Assembly (NCBI GenBank): GCA_017550745.1
Contig: JAFZOG010000144.1
Location: 1 to 38,988 of the forward strand
DNA from: Clostridia bacterium
GTDB taxonomy: Bacteria > Bacillota > Clostridia > Christensenellales > Aristaeellaceae
Reading direction: 5' to 3'
Length of the DNA stretch: 38,988 nt
Shown piece by piece: positions 6,306 through 14,389 of this stretch (positions are counted from its first letter, which is position 1; each line of letters begins with the position of its first letter). The notes below the pieces were generated by a model, which searched no databases, was not told where the DNA came from, and saw only the letters and a list, made by a program, of their open reading frames with translations. A program made the position numbers and the translations under genes.

Positions 6306-7301
6306 ATGAAAAAAATCATTGCTCTGTTGCTCGCTATGATGATGCTGATCGGTATCTGCGCCGTTGCTTCCGCCGAGGACTGGAAGTTCGAGCGCGGCAT
6401 CACCATCGTGTGCCCCTGGGGCCTTGGCGGCGGCGCTGACAGCACCATCCGTCCCATGGCGACCTTGATGCAGAACTATCTGGGCGTGCCCGTTGACGTG
6501 CGCAACGAGACCGGCGGCAGCGGCGTGACCGGCGCTACCTTCGCCTTCAAAGAGCCCGCCGACGGCTATACCTTCCTGCTGGGCACCCAGTCCCTGTACA
6601 TCCAGGATATGATGGACAACATGGACTTCAACTTCAAGGATGAATTCGAGTGCGAAGACGTGCTGGTTCACTCCATCAACATGCTGGCCGGCTCCGCCAA
6701 GCAGATGGAAAAGTACGGCATCAAGACCTTCTCCGACCTGCAGGCCTATGCCGGCACGCATCCCTACGAAGTGTCCGTGGCCATGCTGACCGCCACCGGC
6801 GTGGACGGCATGTGCTTTGAAATCGCCACCGACGGCCTGGCCCTGAACCCCGTCACCTACGATTCCGGCTCCTCCGTGAACAGCGACCTGGCCGGCGGCC
6901 ACGTGGACCTGGCTGTGGGCGGCTATGACGACATGAGCGGCCTGATCGAATCCGGCGATATCATCCCGCTGCTGGTGTTCTGCGAGCATCGCATCGATAT
7001 CTGCCCCGACTGCGAATGCACCGCTGAAATCGGCATCGACAGCTACGCCGGTCCCTGGCGCGCCATCTTTGCCAAGAAGGGCACTCCCCAGGGCGCGATC
7101 GACAAGATCATCGAAGCCGTGGAAGCCTGCCGCAGCGACGAAACCTGGCAGGAATTCATCAAATCCGCCGCTTATGACCAGCGCGAGATCCCCGCTCCCG
7201 GCGAAGCCCTGCAGGCCTTCTGCCTGAGCGAATACAAAGACCTGCGCGACTATATGTTTGAGCAGGAGACCCTGGAAAAAGATTACGACGATCTGAAGTA
7301 A
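6306..7301 (+). CDS. tctC: Tripartite tricarboxylate transporter solute-binding protein (TctC/Bug family)
   Basis: A 331-residue extracytoplasmic binding protein that would capture a tricarboxylate or related acid and hand it to the TctBA membrane complex. Residues 1-23 are a signal peptide (MKKIIALLLAMMMLIGIC then AVASA) without a lipobox cysteine at the cleavage point. The mature part begins with the family pattern ITIVCPWGLGGGADSTIRP, then VDVRNETGGSGVTGA and ADGYTFLLGT, the loops that bind carboxylates in Bug proteins. Length is normal. The start is fixed by AGGAGG at 6293-6298. It heads the operon and is separated from the membrane genes by a 13-bp hairpin, which probably allows the binding protein to be made in excess. 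The ligand cannot be read from sequence; genes downstream point to citrate or a compound one step from it. Confidence 0.9.
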   Translation: MKKIIALLLAMMMLIGICAVASAEDWKFERGITIVCPWGLGGGADSTIRPMATLMQNYLGVPVDVRNETGGSGVTGATFAFKEPADGYTFLLGTQSLYIQDMMDNMDFNFKDEFECEDVLVHSINMLAGSAKQMEKYGIKTFSDLQAYAGTHPYEVSVAMLTATGVDGMCFEIATDGLALNPVTYDSGSSVNSDLAGGHVDLAVGGYDDMSGLIESGDIIPLLVFCEHRIDICPDCECTAEIGIDSYAGPWRAIFAKKGTPQGAIDKIIEAVEACRSDETWQEFIKSAAYDQREIPAPGEALQAFCLSEYKDLRDYMFEQETLEKDYDDLK

Positions 7302-7321
7302 TCCCTCATACAGCGATCAAA

Positions 7322-7353
7322 GAACCGGGGAAAAGGTTCCTTTTCCCCGGTTC
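7322..7353 (+). other. Intercistronic hairpin after tctC
   Basis: A perfect 13-bp stem, GAACCGGGGAAAA (7322-7334) with TTTTCCCCGGTTC (7341-7353), and a 6-base loop, without a T run. It most likely protects the 3' end of the binding-protein message or causes partial termination. Confidence 0.6.
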
Positions 7354-7389
7354 CGCGATTCAAACGAAGATAAAAGGAGCTGACATCCT

Positions 7390-7911
7390 TTGTTTGAGCT
7401 GATTTGCAATGTCCTCCTGTTCGTGCTGCTGGGGTATACCTACTTCACGCACGTGCTGGAAGCTAAGGTGCCCAAGAGCTATATGAAGAACCCCAACGTC
7501 CTTCATCCCAGCGTATGGCCCAAGGTCATCATCATCCTGCTGCTGATCTGCATCGCCATCAACATCGTCAAAATCATCAAAAAGAACAAGGGCAATCCCG
7601 AATTTACGTTCAAAGCCTTCGGGAAAAACAGCCTGCAGTTCATCAAGTCCAAGATGTTCCTGGGCATGGTGGTGCTGGTCGTGGCTTCCTTCATTCTGGA
7701 GCCCCTGGGCTTTGTGGTTACCGCCGCGCTGCTCATGTTCGCCTACGGCATGCTGCTGGGCGAAAAGAAGTGGTGGCGGCTGGCCCTGATTTCCTGCGTT
7801 TTGGCTGTTTTCCTGCATATCGCTTTCAGCGGGCTGCTGGGGGTCAGTCTGCCCCGCGGCACGGTGTCCTTCCTGCGGTCCTTCTCTCTGTTCCTGGAAA
7901 ATCTGTTCTAA
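7390..7911 (+). CDS. tctB: Tripartite tricarboxylate transporter small membrane subunit (TctB family)
   Basis: A 173-residue membrane protein with four predicted hydrophobic segments: residues ~4-20, 40-58, 92-118 (MFLGMVVLVVASFILEP) and 125-155. It matches the small TctB (DUF1468) subunit in size and layout, and its position between the binding protein and TctA is diagnostic because TctB sequences diverge. It assists TctA in secondary, ion-coupled uptake. The start is a TTG codon at 7390, preceded by AAAGGAG at a good distance; no ATG in the frame fits. The gap to tctA is 14 bases, so the two are co-translated. Confidence 0.82.
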   Translation: MFELICNVLLFVLLGYTYFTHVLEAKVPKSYMKNPNVLHPSVWPKVIIILLLICIAINIVKIIKKNKGNPEFTFKAFGKNSLQFIKSKMFLGMVVLVVASFILEPLGFVVTAALLMFAYGMLLGEKKWWRLALISCVLAVFLHIAFSGLLGVSLPRGTVSFLRSFSLFLENLF

Positions 7912-7925
7912 GGAGGAATTGAAAC

Positions 7926-9485
7926 ATGAATTTAGGTGAAATGTTTGTTTCCGGCCTTAGCGCTGTCTGGGGCGGAGGCACCATGTTCCTGATGGTCGTC
8001 GTGGCCATCGTACTGGGCACCATTTTCGGCGCCCTGCCCGGCGTGTCGGCCACCATGGCCGTGGCTCTGGGCCTGACCTTTACTTACACCATGGGCCCCG
8101 TGCCCGCCATCGTGTTCCTGACGGCTATCTATTGCTCGTCTATCACGGGCGGCTCCATCACGGCCATCCTGTTCAAAATCCCCGGCGTGCCTTCATCGGC
8201 CCCCACCACGTTTGACGGCTATCCCATGGCCCAGCGCGGCGAGGCGGGCAAGGCCCTGGGCGTGGCGCTGCTGGCTTCCGCCGTGGGCGGCCTGTTCTCC
8301 GCCCTGGTGATGTTCCTGCTGGCCACCCCGCTGAGCAAGGCGGCCCTGGCCTTTGGCAACGGCGATATGTTCGCCATCACGTTCCTGGGCCTTTCCATTC
8401 TGATCGTGCTGGATACCGAGCATATCCTGACCACCATCATTTCCGGCCTGCTGGGCCTGCTGCTGGCCTGCATCGGCCAGGATCCCATGGCCGGCGTGGC
8501 CCGCCTGACCTTCGGCCAGACCAGCCTGCTGTCCGGTATGGAAATGATCCCCGTGCTGATCGGTCTGTTCGCTGTCACCGAAGTGCTCAAGCAGACCAAT
8601 ACCAAGAAGCGCCTCTCCGCGGAGGACGGCGTGGGCAACAAGGGCAAGGTAAACACCAAGATGCCCACCATGAAGGAACTGTGGGGCATTAAAATGACCC
8701 TGATCCGCTGCTCCATCGTCGGCACCGTGGTCGGCATCCTGCCCGGCGCGGGCGCCACCATCGCTTCCTTCATGTGCTACACCATGGAGAACAAGCTCTC
8801 CAAGTATCCTGAAAAGTTCGGCACCGGTATCATCGACGGTATCGCCGCTTCCGAAGCCTCCAATAACGCTGCCACCGGCGGCGCCATGGTTCCCCTGCTG
8901 TGCCTGGGCATCCCCGGCGGCAATGCGGCTGCCGTGATGGCTTCCGCCCTGGCCCTGAAGGGCGTGCAGATGGGTCCCCGCCTGCTGAACGTGCAGCCCG
9001 AATTCCTGTCCGCCACCTTCATCACCATGATCGTCACCAACATCCTGATGGTTATCGTGGCCATCGGCATCGCCAAGGTGTTCGCCCAGATCCTGGCCGT
9101 TCCCTACTACTACTTGGGCCCCATCATCCTCCTGCTGGCCACCATCGGCTCCTTCTCCGAAGGCAACATCGTGGGCGTATCAGTCATGGTCATCGCCGGT
9201 ATCATCGGGATCGTGGTCAAGTATATGCACCTGAACAGCGCCGCCATCGTGCTGGGCCTGGTGCTGGGCGGCATGTGTGAAAAGTATTTCTCGCAGGCGT
9301 TCCAGAAGGCCCACATCGTTACCGCCCAGATGGGCTTTGGCGATTATGTGGCCAAGGTGTTTGAGAGCCTGTTCGGCTCTCCCATCTCCGCCATCGTCAT
9401 GGTCTGCTGCATCCTTCTGCTGCTCAGCCCCATTTATATGCCGTTTGTGAAAAAAGTCACAGGCAAGGACAAGAAGGCTGCCTAA
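7926..9485 (+). CDS. tctA: Tripartite tricarboxylate transporter large permease (TctA family)
   Basis: A 519-residue permease with about twelve transmembrane segments that carries out substrate translocation. Both TctA repeats are clear: GALPGVSATMAVALG (~39-54) with GGSITAILFKIPGVPSSAP (~75-95) in the first half, and GILPGAGATIASFM (~262-275) with ASEASNNAATGGAMVPL (~308-325) and LGIPGGNAAAVM in the second. Length is typical. AGGAGG precedes the ATG. It follows tctB closely and, with tctC and tctB, completes a full tripartite system, so no classical CitS/CitM-type citrate carrier is needed. Confidence 0.93.
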   Translation: MNLGEMFVSGLSAVWGGGTMFLMVVVAIVLGTIFGALPGVSATMAVALGLTFTYTMGPVPAIVFLTAIYCSSITGGSITAILFKIPGVPSSAPTTFDGYPMAQRGEAGKALGVALLASAVGGLFSALVMFLLATPLSKAALAFGNGDMFAITFLGLSILIVLDTEHILTTIISGLLGLLLACIGQDPMAGVARLTFGQTSLLSGMEMIPVLIGLFAVTEVLKQTNTKKRLSAEDGVGNKGKVNTKMPTMKELWGIKMTLIRCSIVGTVVGILPGAGATIASFMCYTMENKLSKYPEKFGTGIIDGIAASEASNNAATGGAMVPLLCLGIPGGNAAAVMASALALKGVQMGPRLLNVQPEFLSATFITMIVTNILMVIVAIGIAKVFAQILAVPYYYLGPIILLLATIGSFSEGNIVGVSVMVIAGIIGIVVKYMHLNSAAIVLGLVLGGMCEKYFSQAFQKAHIVTAQMGFGDYVAKVFESLFGSPISAIVMVCCILLLLSPIYMPFVKKVTGKDKKAA

Positions 9486-9499
9486 TCAAACTGTTTGAT

Positions 9500-9551
9500 G
9501 GAAGCGTCCCGTGGAAGCCTGCTTCTTTCGCGGGCCGCTCGGGACGCTTCC
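9500..9551 (+). other. Intercistronic hairpin after tctA
   Basis: GGAAGCGTCCC (9500-9510) pairs perfectly with GGGACGCTTCC (9541-9551) over a 30-base loop. The following TCTAACAC is not a T run, so this is more likely an mRNA-stability or partial-termination element than a full terminator. Confidence 0.5.
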
Positions 9552-9578
9552 TCTAACACAAATCAAGGGGGACACTGC

Positions 9579-11855
9579 ATGTTGAAGCTATATGATTCCG
9601 GCGTGTATCTGCTCCATGGCCGCCAGGTCGTATCGGACGCACAGGAAGCGGCGAAGCTGGCAGGCAAGCCTGTTTCCAAAGAAGAAGCCGCCAAAGGCAC
9701 CATCGCCTACGGCATCCTGAAAGCGCACAACAAGAGCGGGGATATGGACCACCTGCAAATGCGCTTTGACAGCCTGACCAGCCATGATATTACCTATGTG
9801 GGCATCATCCAGACGGCCCGGGCCTCCGGGATGAAGCAATTCCCCATGCCCTATGTGCTCACCAACTGCCACAACAGCCTGTGCGCCGTAGGCGGCACCA
9901 TCAATGAGGACGACCACATGTTTGCCCTCAGCGCGGCCCATAAGTACGGCGGCATTTACGTGCCCACCAATATGGCTGTCATCCACTCCTTCAACCGTGA
10001 AATGATGGCGGGCTGCGGGCGGATGATCCTGGGCTCCGACTCCCACACCCGCTACGGCGCCATCGGCACCCTGAGCGTTGGGGAGGGCGGCGGCGAACTG
10101 GCCAAGCAATTGGTGGGCCGCACGTATGACGTGGCCCGGCCCGGCGTGGTTCTGATCTATCTGGACGGGGAGCCCAAGCCCGGCGTCGGCCCGCAGGATG
10201 TGGCGCTGCAAATCTGCGGCGCGGTGTACCAGAACGGCTATGTGAAGAACAAGGTGATGGAATTCATCGGCCCCGGCGTCGCTAAGCTGCCCATGGAATA
10301 CCGCAACGGCATCGACGTAATGACCACCGAGACCACCTGCTGGTCCTCCATCTGGGAAACCGACCGGGCCACGGAAGAATACCTGGCCATCCACGGGCGT
10401 CCTGAAGCGTACAAAGAATTGAAGCCTGCCGACGTGGCGTACTATGACGGCTGCGTGTACATCGACCTGTCCGCCATCGAAAGCACCATCGCCCTGCCCA
10501 TGCATCCCAGCCACACCATCACCATCCGCGAACTGCTGGAGAACCCCAAGGACATCCTGCATGAATGCGAGGCAAAGGCCAACAAGCAGATCGTCGGCGC
10601 GAAGATCGACCTGGTAAGCAAGGTGCATGACGGCGGCATCTGGGTCGAGCAGGGCCTGGTAGCCGGCTGCTCCGGCGGCACGTACGACAACGTATGCGCG
10701 GTGGCCGACATCCTGCGGGGCAACAGTATCGGCAACGGCGCGTTCACCATGAGCGTGTATCCCGGCTCCATGCCCGCCTACCTGCAATTGCTCAGGAACG
10801 GTGCGCTGACGGACATTGCCGCCGCAGGCGCGATCATCCGCGAATGCTTCTGCGGCCCCTGCTTCGGCGCGGGCGACACCCCCGCCAACGGCGAATTCTC
10901 CATCCGCCACACCACCCGCAACTTCCCCAACCGCGAGGGCAGCAAGCCCGGCGAGGGCCAGATGAGCGCCGTAGCGCTGATGGACGCCCGTTCCATCGCC
11001 GCCACCGCTATCAACCACGGCAAGCTGACCCCTGCCACCGACCTGGATATCAAGTATCAAAAGTATCCCTATGCCTTCGACAAGTCCGTGTACGACAAAC
11101 GCGTATACTTCGGCTTCGGGAAGGCGGAGCCCGAGCACGAATTGAAATTCGGCCCCAACATCAAGGATTGGCCCGAGCAGCCCGCATTGACCGACGATTT
11201 GCTGGTGAAGGTGGTTTCCTACATCACCGATCCTGTGACCACCACCGACGAGCTGATTCCCTCCGGCGAAACCTCCTCTTACCGCTCCAACCCCGAGCGC
11301 CTGAGCGAATTTGCCCTCTCCCGCAAGGATCCGCAGTATGTGGGCCGCAGCAAGGCCGTGCGCCAGATCGAGCGTGACCGCGCGGCGGGCAAGGGCTTGC
11401 CGGACGAAGTGAAGAAGGTTTATGAAGCGCTGGCCAAAGTGGTCAAAGTGGATCCCGAACACACCGACATCGGCTCCACCATTTTCGCCGTGAAGCCGGG
11501 CGACGGCTCCGCCCGTGAGCAGGCAGCGTCCTGCCAGCGCGTGCTGGGCGCGTCCGCCAATCTGGCCAAGGAATACGCCACCAAGCGCTATCGCTCCAAC
11601 TGCATCAACTGGGGCATGGCTCCCATGCTGGTGAAGGATGAGAGCGCGTTCGCCCTGGGCGACTGGGTGTTTATCCCAGGGCTTCGCAAAGCCGTTCTGG
11701 AAGGCACGCCGGAATTCACCGCCTACGCTGTGAAGCCGGAGGGCACGGTGACGCCCTTTGCTGTCAGCCTGGGCGCGCTCACGCCCGACGAGCGCCAGAT
11801 CATCGCCGACGGCTGCCTCATCAACTATTACCGCAACCATCCTGTAAACGACTGA
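9579..11855 (+). CDS. Aconitase-superfamily hydratase (YbhJ-like)
   Basis: A 758-residue, four-domain protein of the aconitase superfamily, close in size to the uncharacterised E. coli YbhJ. Cys364 in AGCSGGTYD, and the CFCGPC motif with Cys425 and Cys428, fit the three ligands of the [4Fe-4S] cluster. LGSDSHTRYG supplies the Asp154-Ser155-His156 triad. GDGSAREQAA (Ser644-Ala-Arg646) corresponds to the GSSRE loop with the catalytic Ser, although the second Ser is Ala. The cluster and active-site residues suggest a reversible hydratase/isomerase acting on a tricarboxylate. Next to a tricarboxylate importer and citrate lyase, it could convert aconitate or isocitrate to citrate, or act on another hydroxy-acid; the substrate is inference. 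ATG 9579 is chosen over the longer frame from 9495 because AAGGGGGA precedes it and the extension lies in the hairpin. Confidence 0.85.
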   Translation: MLKLYDSGVYLLHGRQVVSDAQEAAKLAGKPVSKEEAAKGTIAYGILKAHNKSGDMDHLQMRFDSLTSHDITYVGIIQTARASGMKQFPMPYVLTNCHNSLCAVGGTINEDDHMFALSAAHKYGGIYVPTNMAVIHSFNREMMAGCGRMILGSDSHTRYGAIGTLSVGEGGGELAKQLVGRTYDVARPGVVLIYLDGEPKPGVGPQDVALQICGAVYQNGYVKNKVMEFIGPGVAKLPMEYRNGIDVMTTETTCWSSIWETDRATEEYLAIHGRPEAYKELKPADVAYYDGCVYIDLSAIESTIALPMHPSHTITIRELLENPKDILHECEAKANKQIVGAKIDLVSKVHDGGIWVEQGLVAGCSGGTYDNVCAVADILRGNSIGNGAFTMSVYPGSMPAYLQLLRNGALTDIAAAGAIIRECFCGPCFGAGDTPANGEFSIRHTTRNFPNREGSKPGEGQMSAVALMDARSIAATAINHGKLTPATDLDIKYQKYPYAFDKSVYDKRVYFGFGKAEPEHELKFGPNIKDWPEQPALTDDLLVKVVSYITDPVTTTDELIPSGETSSYRSNPERLSEFALSRKDPQYVGRSKAVRQIERDRAAGKGLPDEVKKVYEALAKVVKVDPEHTDIGSTIFAVKPGDGSAREQAASCQRVLGASANLAKEYATKRYRSNCINWGMAPMLVKDESAFALGDWVFIPGLRKAVLEGTPEFTAYAVKPEGTVTPFAVSLGALTPDERQIIADGCLINYYRNHPVND

Positions 11856-11864
11856 ATCCTGTCT

Positions 11865-11908
11865 GCGTGGAGGGTTCGGAAGATCAGCGTCTTCCGGGCT
11901 CTCCACGC
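11865..11908 (+). other. Intercistronic hairpin after the hydratase gene
   Basis: The outer arms GCGTGGAG (11865-11872) and CTCCACGC (11901-11908) enclose an inner CGGAAGA/TCTTCCG stem. There is no T run. It resembles the hairpins after tctC and tctA in position and probable role. Confidence 0.5.
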
Positions 11909-11929
11909 TTCCCGTAAAAGAGGAACGAA

Positions 11930-12397
11930 ATGAATACCATCACCGTTTCAGAAGCGTTCAGCAACGCCCCGCCGCGCAGCCCTGCCGTGCTGTGCCTGAA
12001 AGGGCCGGACGGAGCCACGGATATGATCCTCACCGACTGGTTCACCTGGCTGAACATCAAGCGTAACCCCATGATCAGCTTTTCCATGCCGAAAAATGCC
12101 AGCCTGGGCCTGAACCTGAAGGAAGGCGACGCTTTCGCGCTGGCCTTCCCCCTGACCGATGAAGCGCTGAAATACAGGCAGGGCGTCCGCACAGCGGCGG
12201 AGGGGCAGGAAAGAAAGCTGCCCGACGGCGTAGAGCCGATTGCTGTGGAGGGGCTGGAGGTGCTGGTGCCCAAGGGCAGCGAGGTGGTGCTGCGCTGTAC
12301 CCTGGCCGGGGCATATAATTATCCGTTTAAAAAAGTGCGCATTTTCAACTGCAATCTGGAGGAGGCCGCAGGCAATACGGAAAGAACGCTTGACTGA
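11930..12397 (+). CDS. Flavin-reductase-like, FMN-binding split-barrel protein
   Basis: A 155-residue protein resembling the flavin reductase-like family. AVLCLKGPDGATDMILTDWF, NIKRNPMISFSMPKNAS and the later LKEGDAFALAFPL follow the order of the FMN-binding split barrel in this family (strand, flavin-phosphate loop, then the 'n.F.vn.l' region). Members bind FMN and reduce flavins or serve as electron partners. It has its own ribosome binding site (AGAGGA) 33 bases after the hydratase, within the tricarboxylate cluster. Its job there is unknown; supplying reduced flavin or protecting the hydratase iron-sulfur cluster are possibilities. Family assignment is moderate because the protein is short and divergent. 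Confidence 0.6.
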   Translation: MNTITVSEAFSNAPPRSPAVLCLKGPDGATDMILTDWFTWLNIKRNPMISFSMPKNASLGLNLKEGDAFALAFPLTDEALKYRQGVRTAAEGQERKLPDGVEPIAVEGLEVLVPKGSEVVLRCTLAGAYNYPFKKVRIFNCNLEEAAGNTERTLD

Positions 12398-12492
12398 ATG
12401 CGGAAGCAAGCCTTCAGCTGAGCTGCCATAGAGAAAGTGAGCTTTCCTGCCATCCCCAGCGTATCATGATGAAAGAATAAGGCGATACACCG

Positions 12493-12951
12493 ATGATTCT
12501 TGATTTGATTTCCCGCCTGCCCCTTTATGAAAGCCAGATCCCCGGCGCGGGCCGGATTGCCAAAGCGTTCGCCGCCAACCGGCCGCAGGATGCGCCCTGT
12601 GAGGTGCGTCTAAAAAGCTACGCGCCAAAACTCGCGGCGCAGCAGCGCTTTGAAGTGCATTTTCACACGATTGATCTCATGATGGCGAAAGCCGGAGCGG
12701 AAGTAATCCACCTGCTCCCCTGGAGTTCCCTGACGCCTGCCGAGCCGCTGCCCAACGGGGCGGATGGGCGCAAGCTGAACGGCGCGCCCCAGGGCAGCGC
12801 TGCGGTGCTGGAAGCCGGATGTTTCTGCGCCATTTTTCCGGGGGAAGCGCACATGGTGGGCGGACCGGCGGACAGCGCGCCGGAGGGTATTGAAAAATGG
12901 GTGGTAAAAACGCCCGCGCCAGAACTGTTTTGCATTGAGGACAATGAATGA
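12493..12951 (+). CDS. YhcH/YjgK/YiaL family protein (DUF386)
   Basis: A 152-residue cupin-like protein of the YhcH/YjgK/YiaL family. Characteristic segments are a short N-terminal helix with ISRLPLYESQIPG, the metal/ligand motif RFEVHFHTIDLMM around residue 55, and the second motif FCAIFPGEAHMVGGPA near 116-130. Family members occur in operons for sialic acid, aldonate or other sugar-acid use and are thought to bind or isomerise carboxylated sugars. Presence in a citrate lyase cluster is unusual and suggests that the imported substrate, or a side product, is a hydroxy-acid in need of anomer or lactone handling; this is inference. Its stop overlaps the start of the next gene (ATGA), so it is translationally coupled to the ChrA pair. 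Confidence 0.8.
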   Translation: MILDLISRLPLYESQIPGAGRIAKAFAANRPQDAPCEVRLKSYAPKLAAQQRFEVHFHTIDLMMAKAGAEVIHLLPWSSLTPAEPLPNGADGRKLNGAPQGSAAVLEAGCFCAIFPGEAHMVGGPADSAPEGIEKWVVKTPAPELFCIEDNE

Positions 12952-13511
12952 AAAAAGAACAGAAGAGCCGAACGCTGGAAATATTTAAAACCTTTTTGAA
13001 ATTCGGCTGTTTTACTTTTGGCGGCGGCTGGAGCATCGTGGCGCAGATCCAGAAGGAATACGTGGAAAAGAAGCACTGGATCACGGATGAGGAGCTGCTG
13101 GACTTTACCTCTGTCGGCCGCTCCACGCCCGGCCTCATGATCGGCAATGCCAGCGTGCTCTTCGGTTACCATACGGCGGGCGTTCCGGGCGCAGTGGCCG
13201 CGCTGCTGGGCATCGTGATCCCGCCGGTGGCGATCATGCTGGGGGTAGTGTTCCTGTACGATCTGGTGAAGGACAATCTTTATGTGGCGCGGGCCATGAT
13301 GGGCGTGCGGGCGGCGGTGGTGCCGATCATTTTCAGCGCCATGCTCAAGCTGTTCAAATCCGGCATGAAGGACGCGGCCTGCTATGCGGTGGCGCTGGGA
13401 GCGCTGGCGCTTTGCCTGTTTACGAAGCTGAATAACGTGCTGATCGTGCTGCTGGGCGCAGCGGCGGGACTGTGCATTCAGGAGGTGAGGCAGCGCCGTG
13501 ATTTATCTTGA
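12948..13511 (+). CDS. chrA: ChrA-type transporter, first half-size subunit
   Basis: A 187-residue membrane protein of the short-chain CHR family, in which two half-size proteins encoded in tandem form one transporter. It has KFGCFTFGGGWSIVAQIQKE near residues 22-41, matching the FGGG motif, and SVGRSTPGLMIGNASVLFGY (~60-79), the family's TPG segment, followed by four to five hydrophobic helices. Classical ChrA exports chromate, but many homologues sit in unrelated operons and their substrates are unknown. Start and stop overlaps link it tightly to the YhcH gene before (4 bases) and its partner after (14 bases). The likely role here is movement of an anion, perhaps a sulfate-like or carboxylate ion tied to tricarboxylate metabolism; this is inference. 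Confidence 0.82.
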   Translation: MKKEQKSRTLEIFKTFLKFGCFTFGGGWSIVAQIQKEYVEKKHWITDEELLDFTSVGRSTPGLMIGNASVLFGYHTAGVPGAVAALLGIVIPPVAIMLGVVFLYDLVKDNLYVARAMMGVRAAVVPIIFSAMLKLFKSGMKDAACYAVALGALALCLFTKLNNVLIVLLGAAAGLCIQEVRQRRDLS

Positions 13512-14040
13512 GCTGTTCATTTCCTTCCTGATGATCGGGTTCACCAGCTTCGGCGGCATGTCCATGATCCCGCTGATCAACGACCAGATGCTCTCCCACG
13601 GCTGGATGACCTCCCAGGAGGTGGCGGACATCGTGGCCATCGCGGAGATGACCCCCGGCCCGCTGGGCCTGAACTGCGCCACCTTTGCCGGGGCGCGCAC
13701 CGCCGGGATCTTAGGTTCGCTGTGCGCTACGCTGGGCGTCATTTTTCCGTCGCTCACCGTGACCATGCTGGCGGCCATGTTCCTCAAAAAGTTCAAGGAA
13801 AGCAAGCTGATGGACGAAGCGCTCTACGGCATCCGCCCGGTGTGCATCGGCATGATTTTCGCCGTGATGATCCAGCAGAGCATGACCAACTACGCCGGCA
13901 CGCTGCTGGGCTTCTTGTCCTGGCCCGCACTTTTGATCGGCGCCACGGCGCTGGTCATGCTGATCCGGTTCAAGTGGAGCGTGCCCAAAACCATCCTGTT
14001 GGCCGCCGGGCTGGGCCTGGCGATGGGAGGATTCGCTTAA
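13498..14040 (+). CDS. chrA: ChrA-type transporter, second half-size subunit
   Basis: The 180-residue partner of the preceding subunit. ISFLMIGFTSFGGMSMIPLI (~8-27) carries the FGG motif and IAEMTPGPLGLNCATFAG (~49-66) the TPGP motif, which is closer to the classical GPxGQ form than in the first subunit. About five transmembrane segments follow. It starts with GTG 13498 inside the end of the first subunit, preceded by GGAGG, so the pair is co-translated in a 1:1 ratio as expected for an antiparallel heterodimer. It ends 49 bases before citD, which places the transporter in the same transcript as citrate lyase. Confidence 0.82.
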   Translation: MIYLELFISFLMIGFTSFGGMSMIPLINDQMLSHGWMTSQEVADIVAIAEMTPGPLGLNCATFAGARTAGILGSLCATLGVIFPSLTVTMLAAMFLKKFKESKLMDEALYGIRPVCIGMIFAVMIQQSMTNYAGTLLGFLSWPALLIGATALVMLIRFKWSVPKTILLAAGLGLAMGGFA

Positions 14041-14089
14041 GGAAAAGAATTTCTCAAAAGAGAAATAAGGATAGAAAGGAGCCAAGCAT

Positions 14090-14389
14090 ATGGAGATCAA
14101 AAAGCCCGCCGTGGCGGGCACGCTGGAGTCCAGCGACTGCATGGTGACGGTGGAGCCGGGACAGGGAGCGGTGGAGCTTGACCTGGACAGCGCGGTCATC
14201 CGTCAGTACGGCAAGCAGATCCGCAAGGTGATCCATGAAACGCTGGACCGCCTGGAAGTGACCAATGCCAAGGTGACCGTGGTGGATAAAGGCGCGCTGG
14301 ACTGCACCATCAAAGCGCGGGTGGAATGCGCGGTGTACCGCAGCAACGATGTCAAAGACAACCTGCCGTGGGGAGGTGTCATCAAATGA
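14090..14389 (+). CDS. citD: Citrate lyase acyl carrier protein (gamma subunit) CitD
   Basis: The 99-residue carrier subunit of citrate lyase. It holds the 2'-(5''-phosphoribosyl)-3'-dephospho-CoA prosthetic group, whose thiol is acetylated and exchanges acyl groups between CitF and CitE. The attachment motif AGTLESSDCMVTVEP places the modified serine at residue 14, the conserved position, and the later GALDCTIKARVECAVYR block is also typical. Length is normal (~98). AAAGGAG precedes ATG 14090. Its TGA overlaps the start of citE (ATGA). Confidence 0.95.
   Translation: MEIKKPAVAGTLESSDCMVTVEPGQGAVELDLDSAVIRQYGKQIRKVIHETLDRLEVTNAKVTVVDKGALDCTIKARVECAVYRSNDVKDNLPWGGVIK

Noticed and set aside
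9495-9578. Longer start for the hydratase
   Set aside because: The extension translates an intercistronic hairpin and lacks a ribosome binding site; ATG 9579 has a good one.
9588-11906. A 772-codon open frame on the minus strand opposite the hydratase gene
   Set aside because: It mirrors the sense gene; the strong GC third-position bias removes stops. It is His/Gly/Ala-rich with no motif, no ribosome binding site, and the sense frame is a clear aconitase-family protein.
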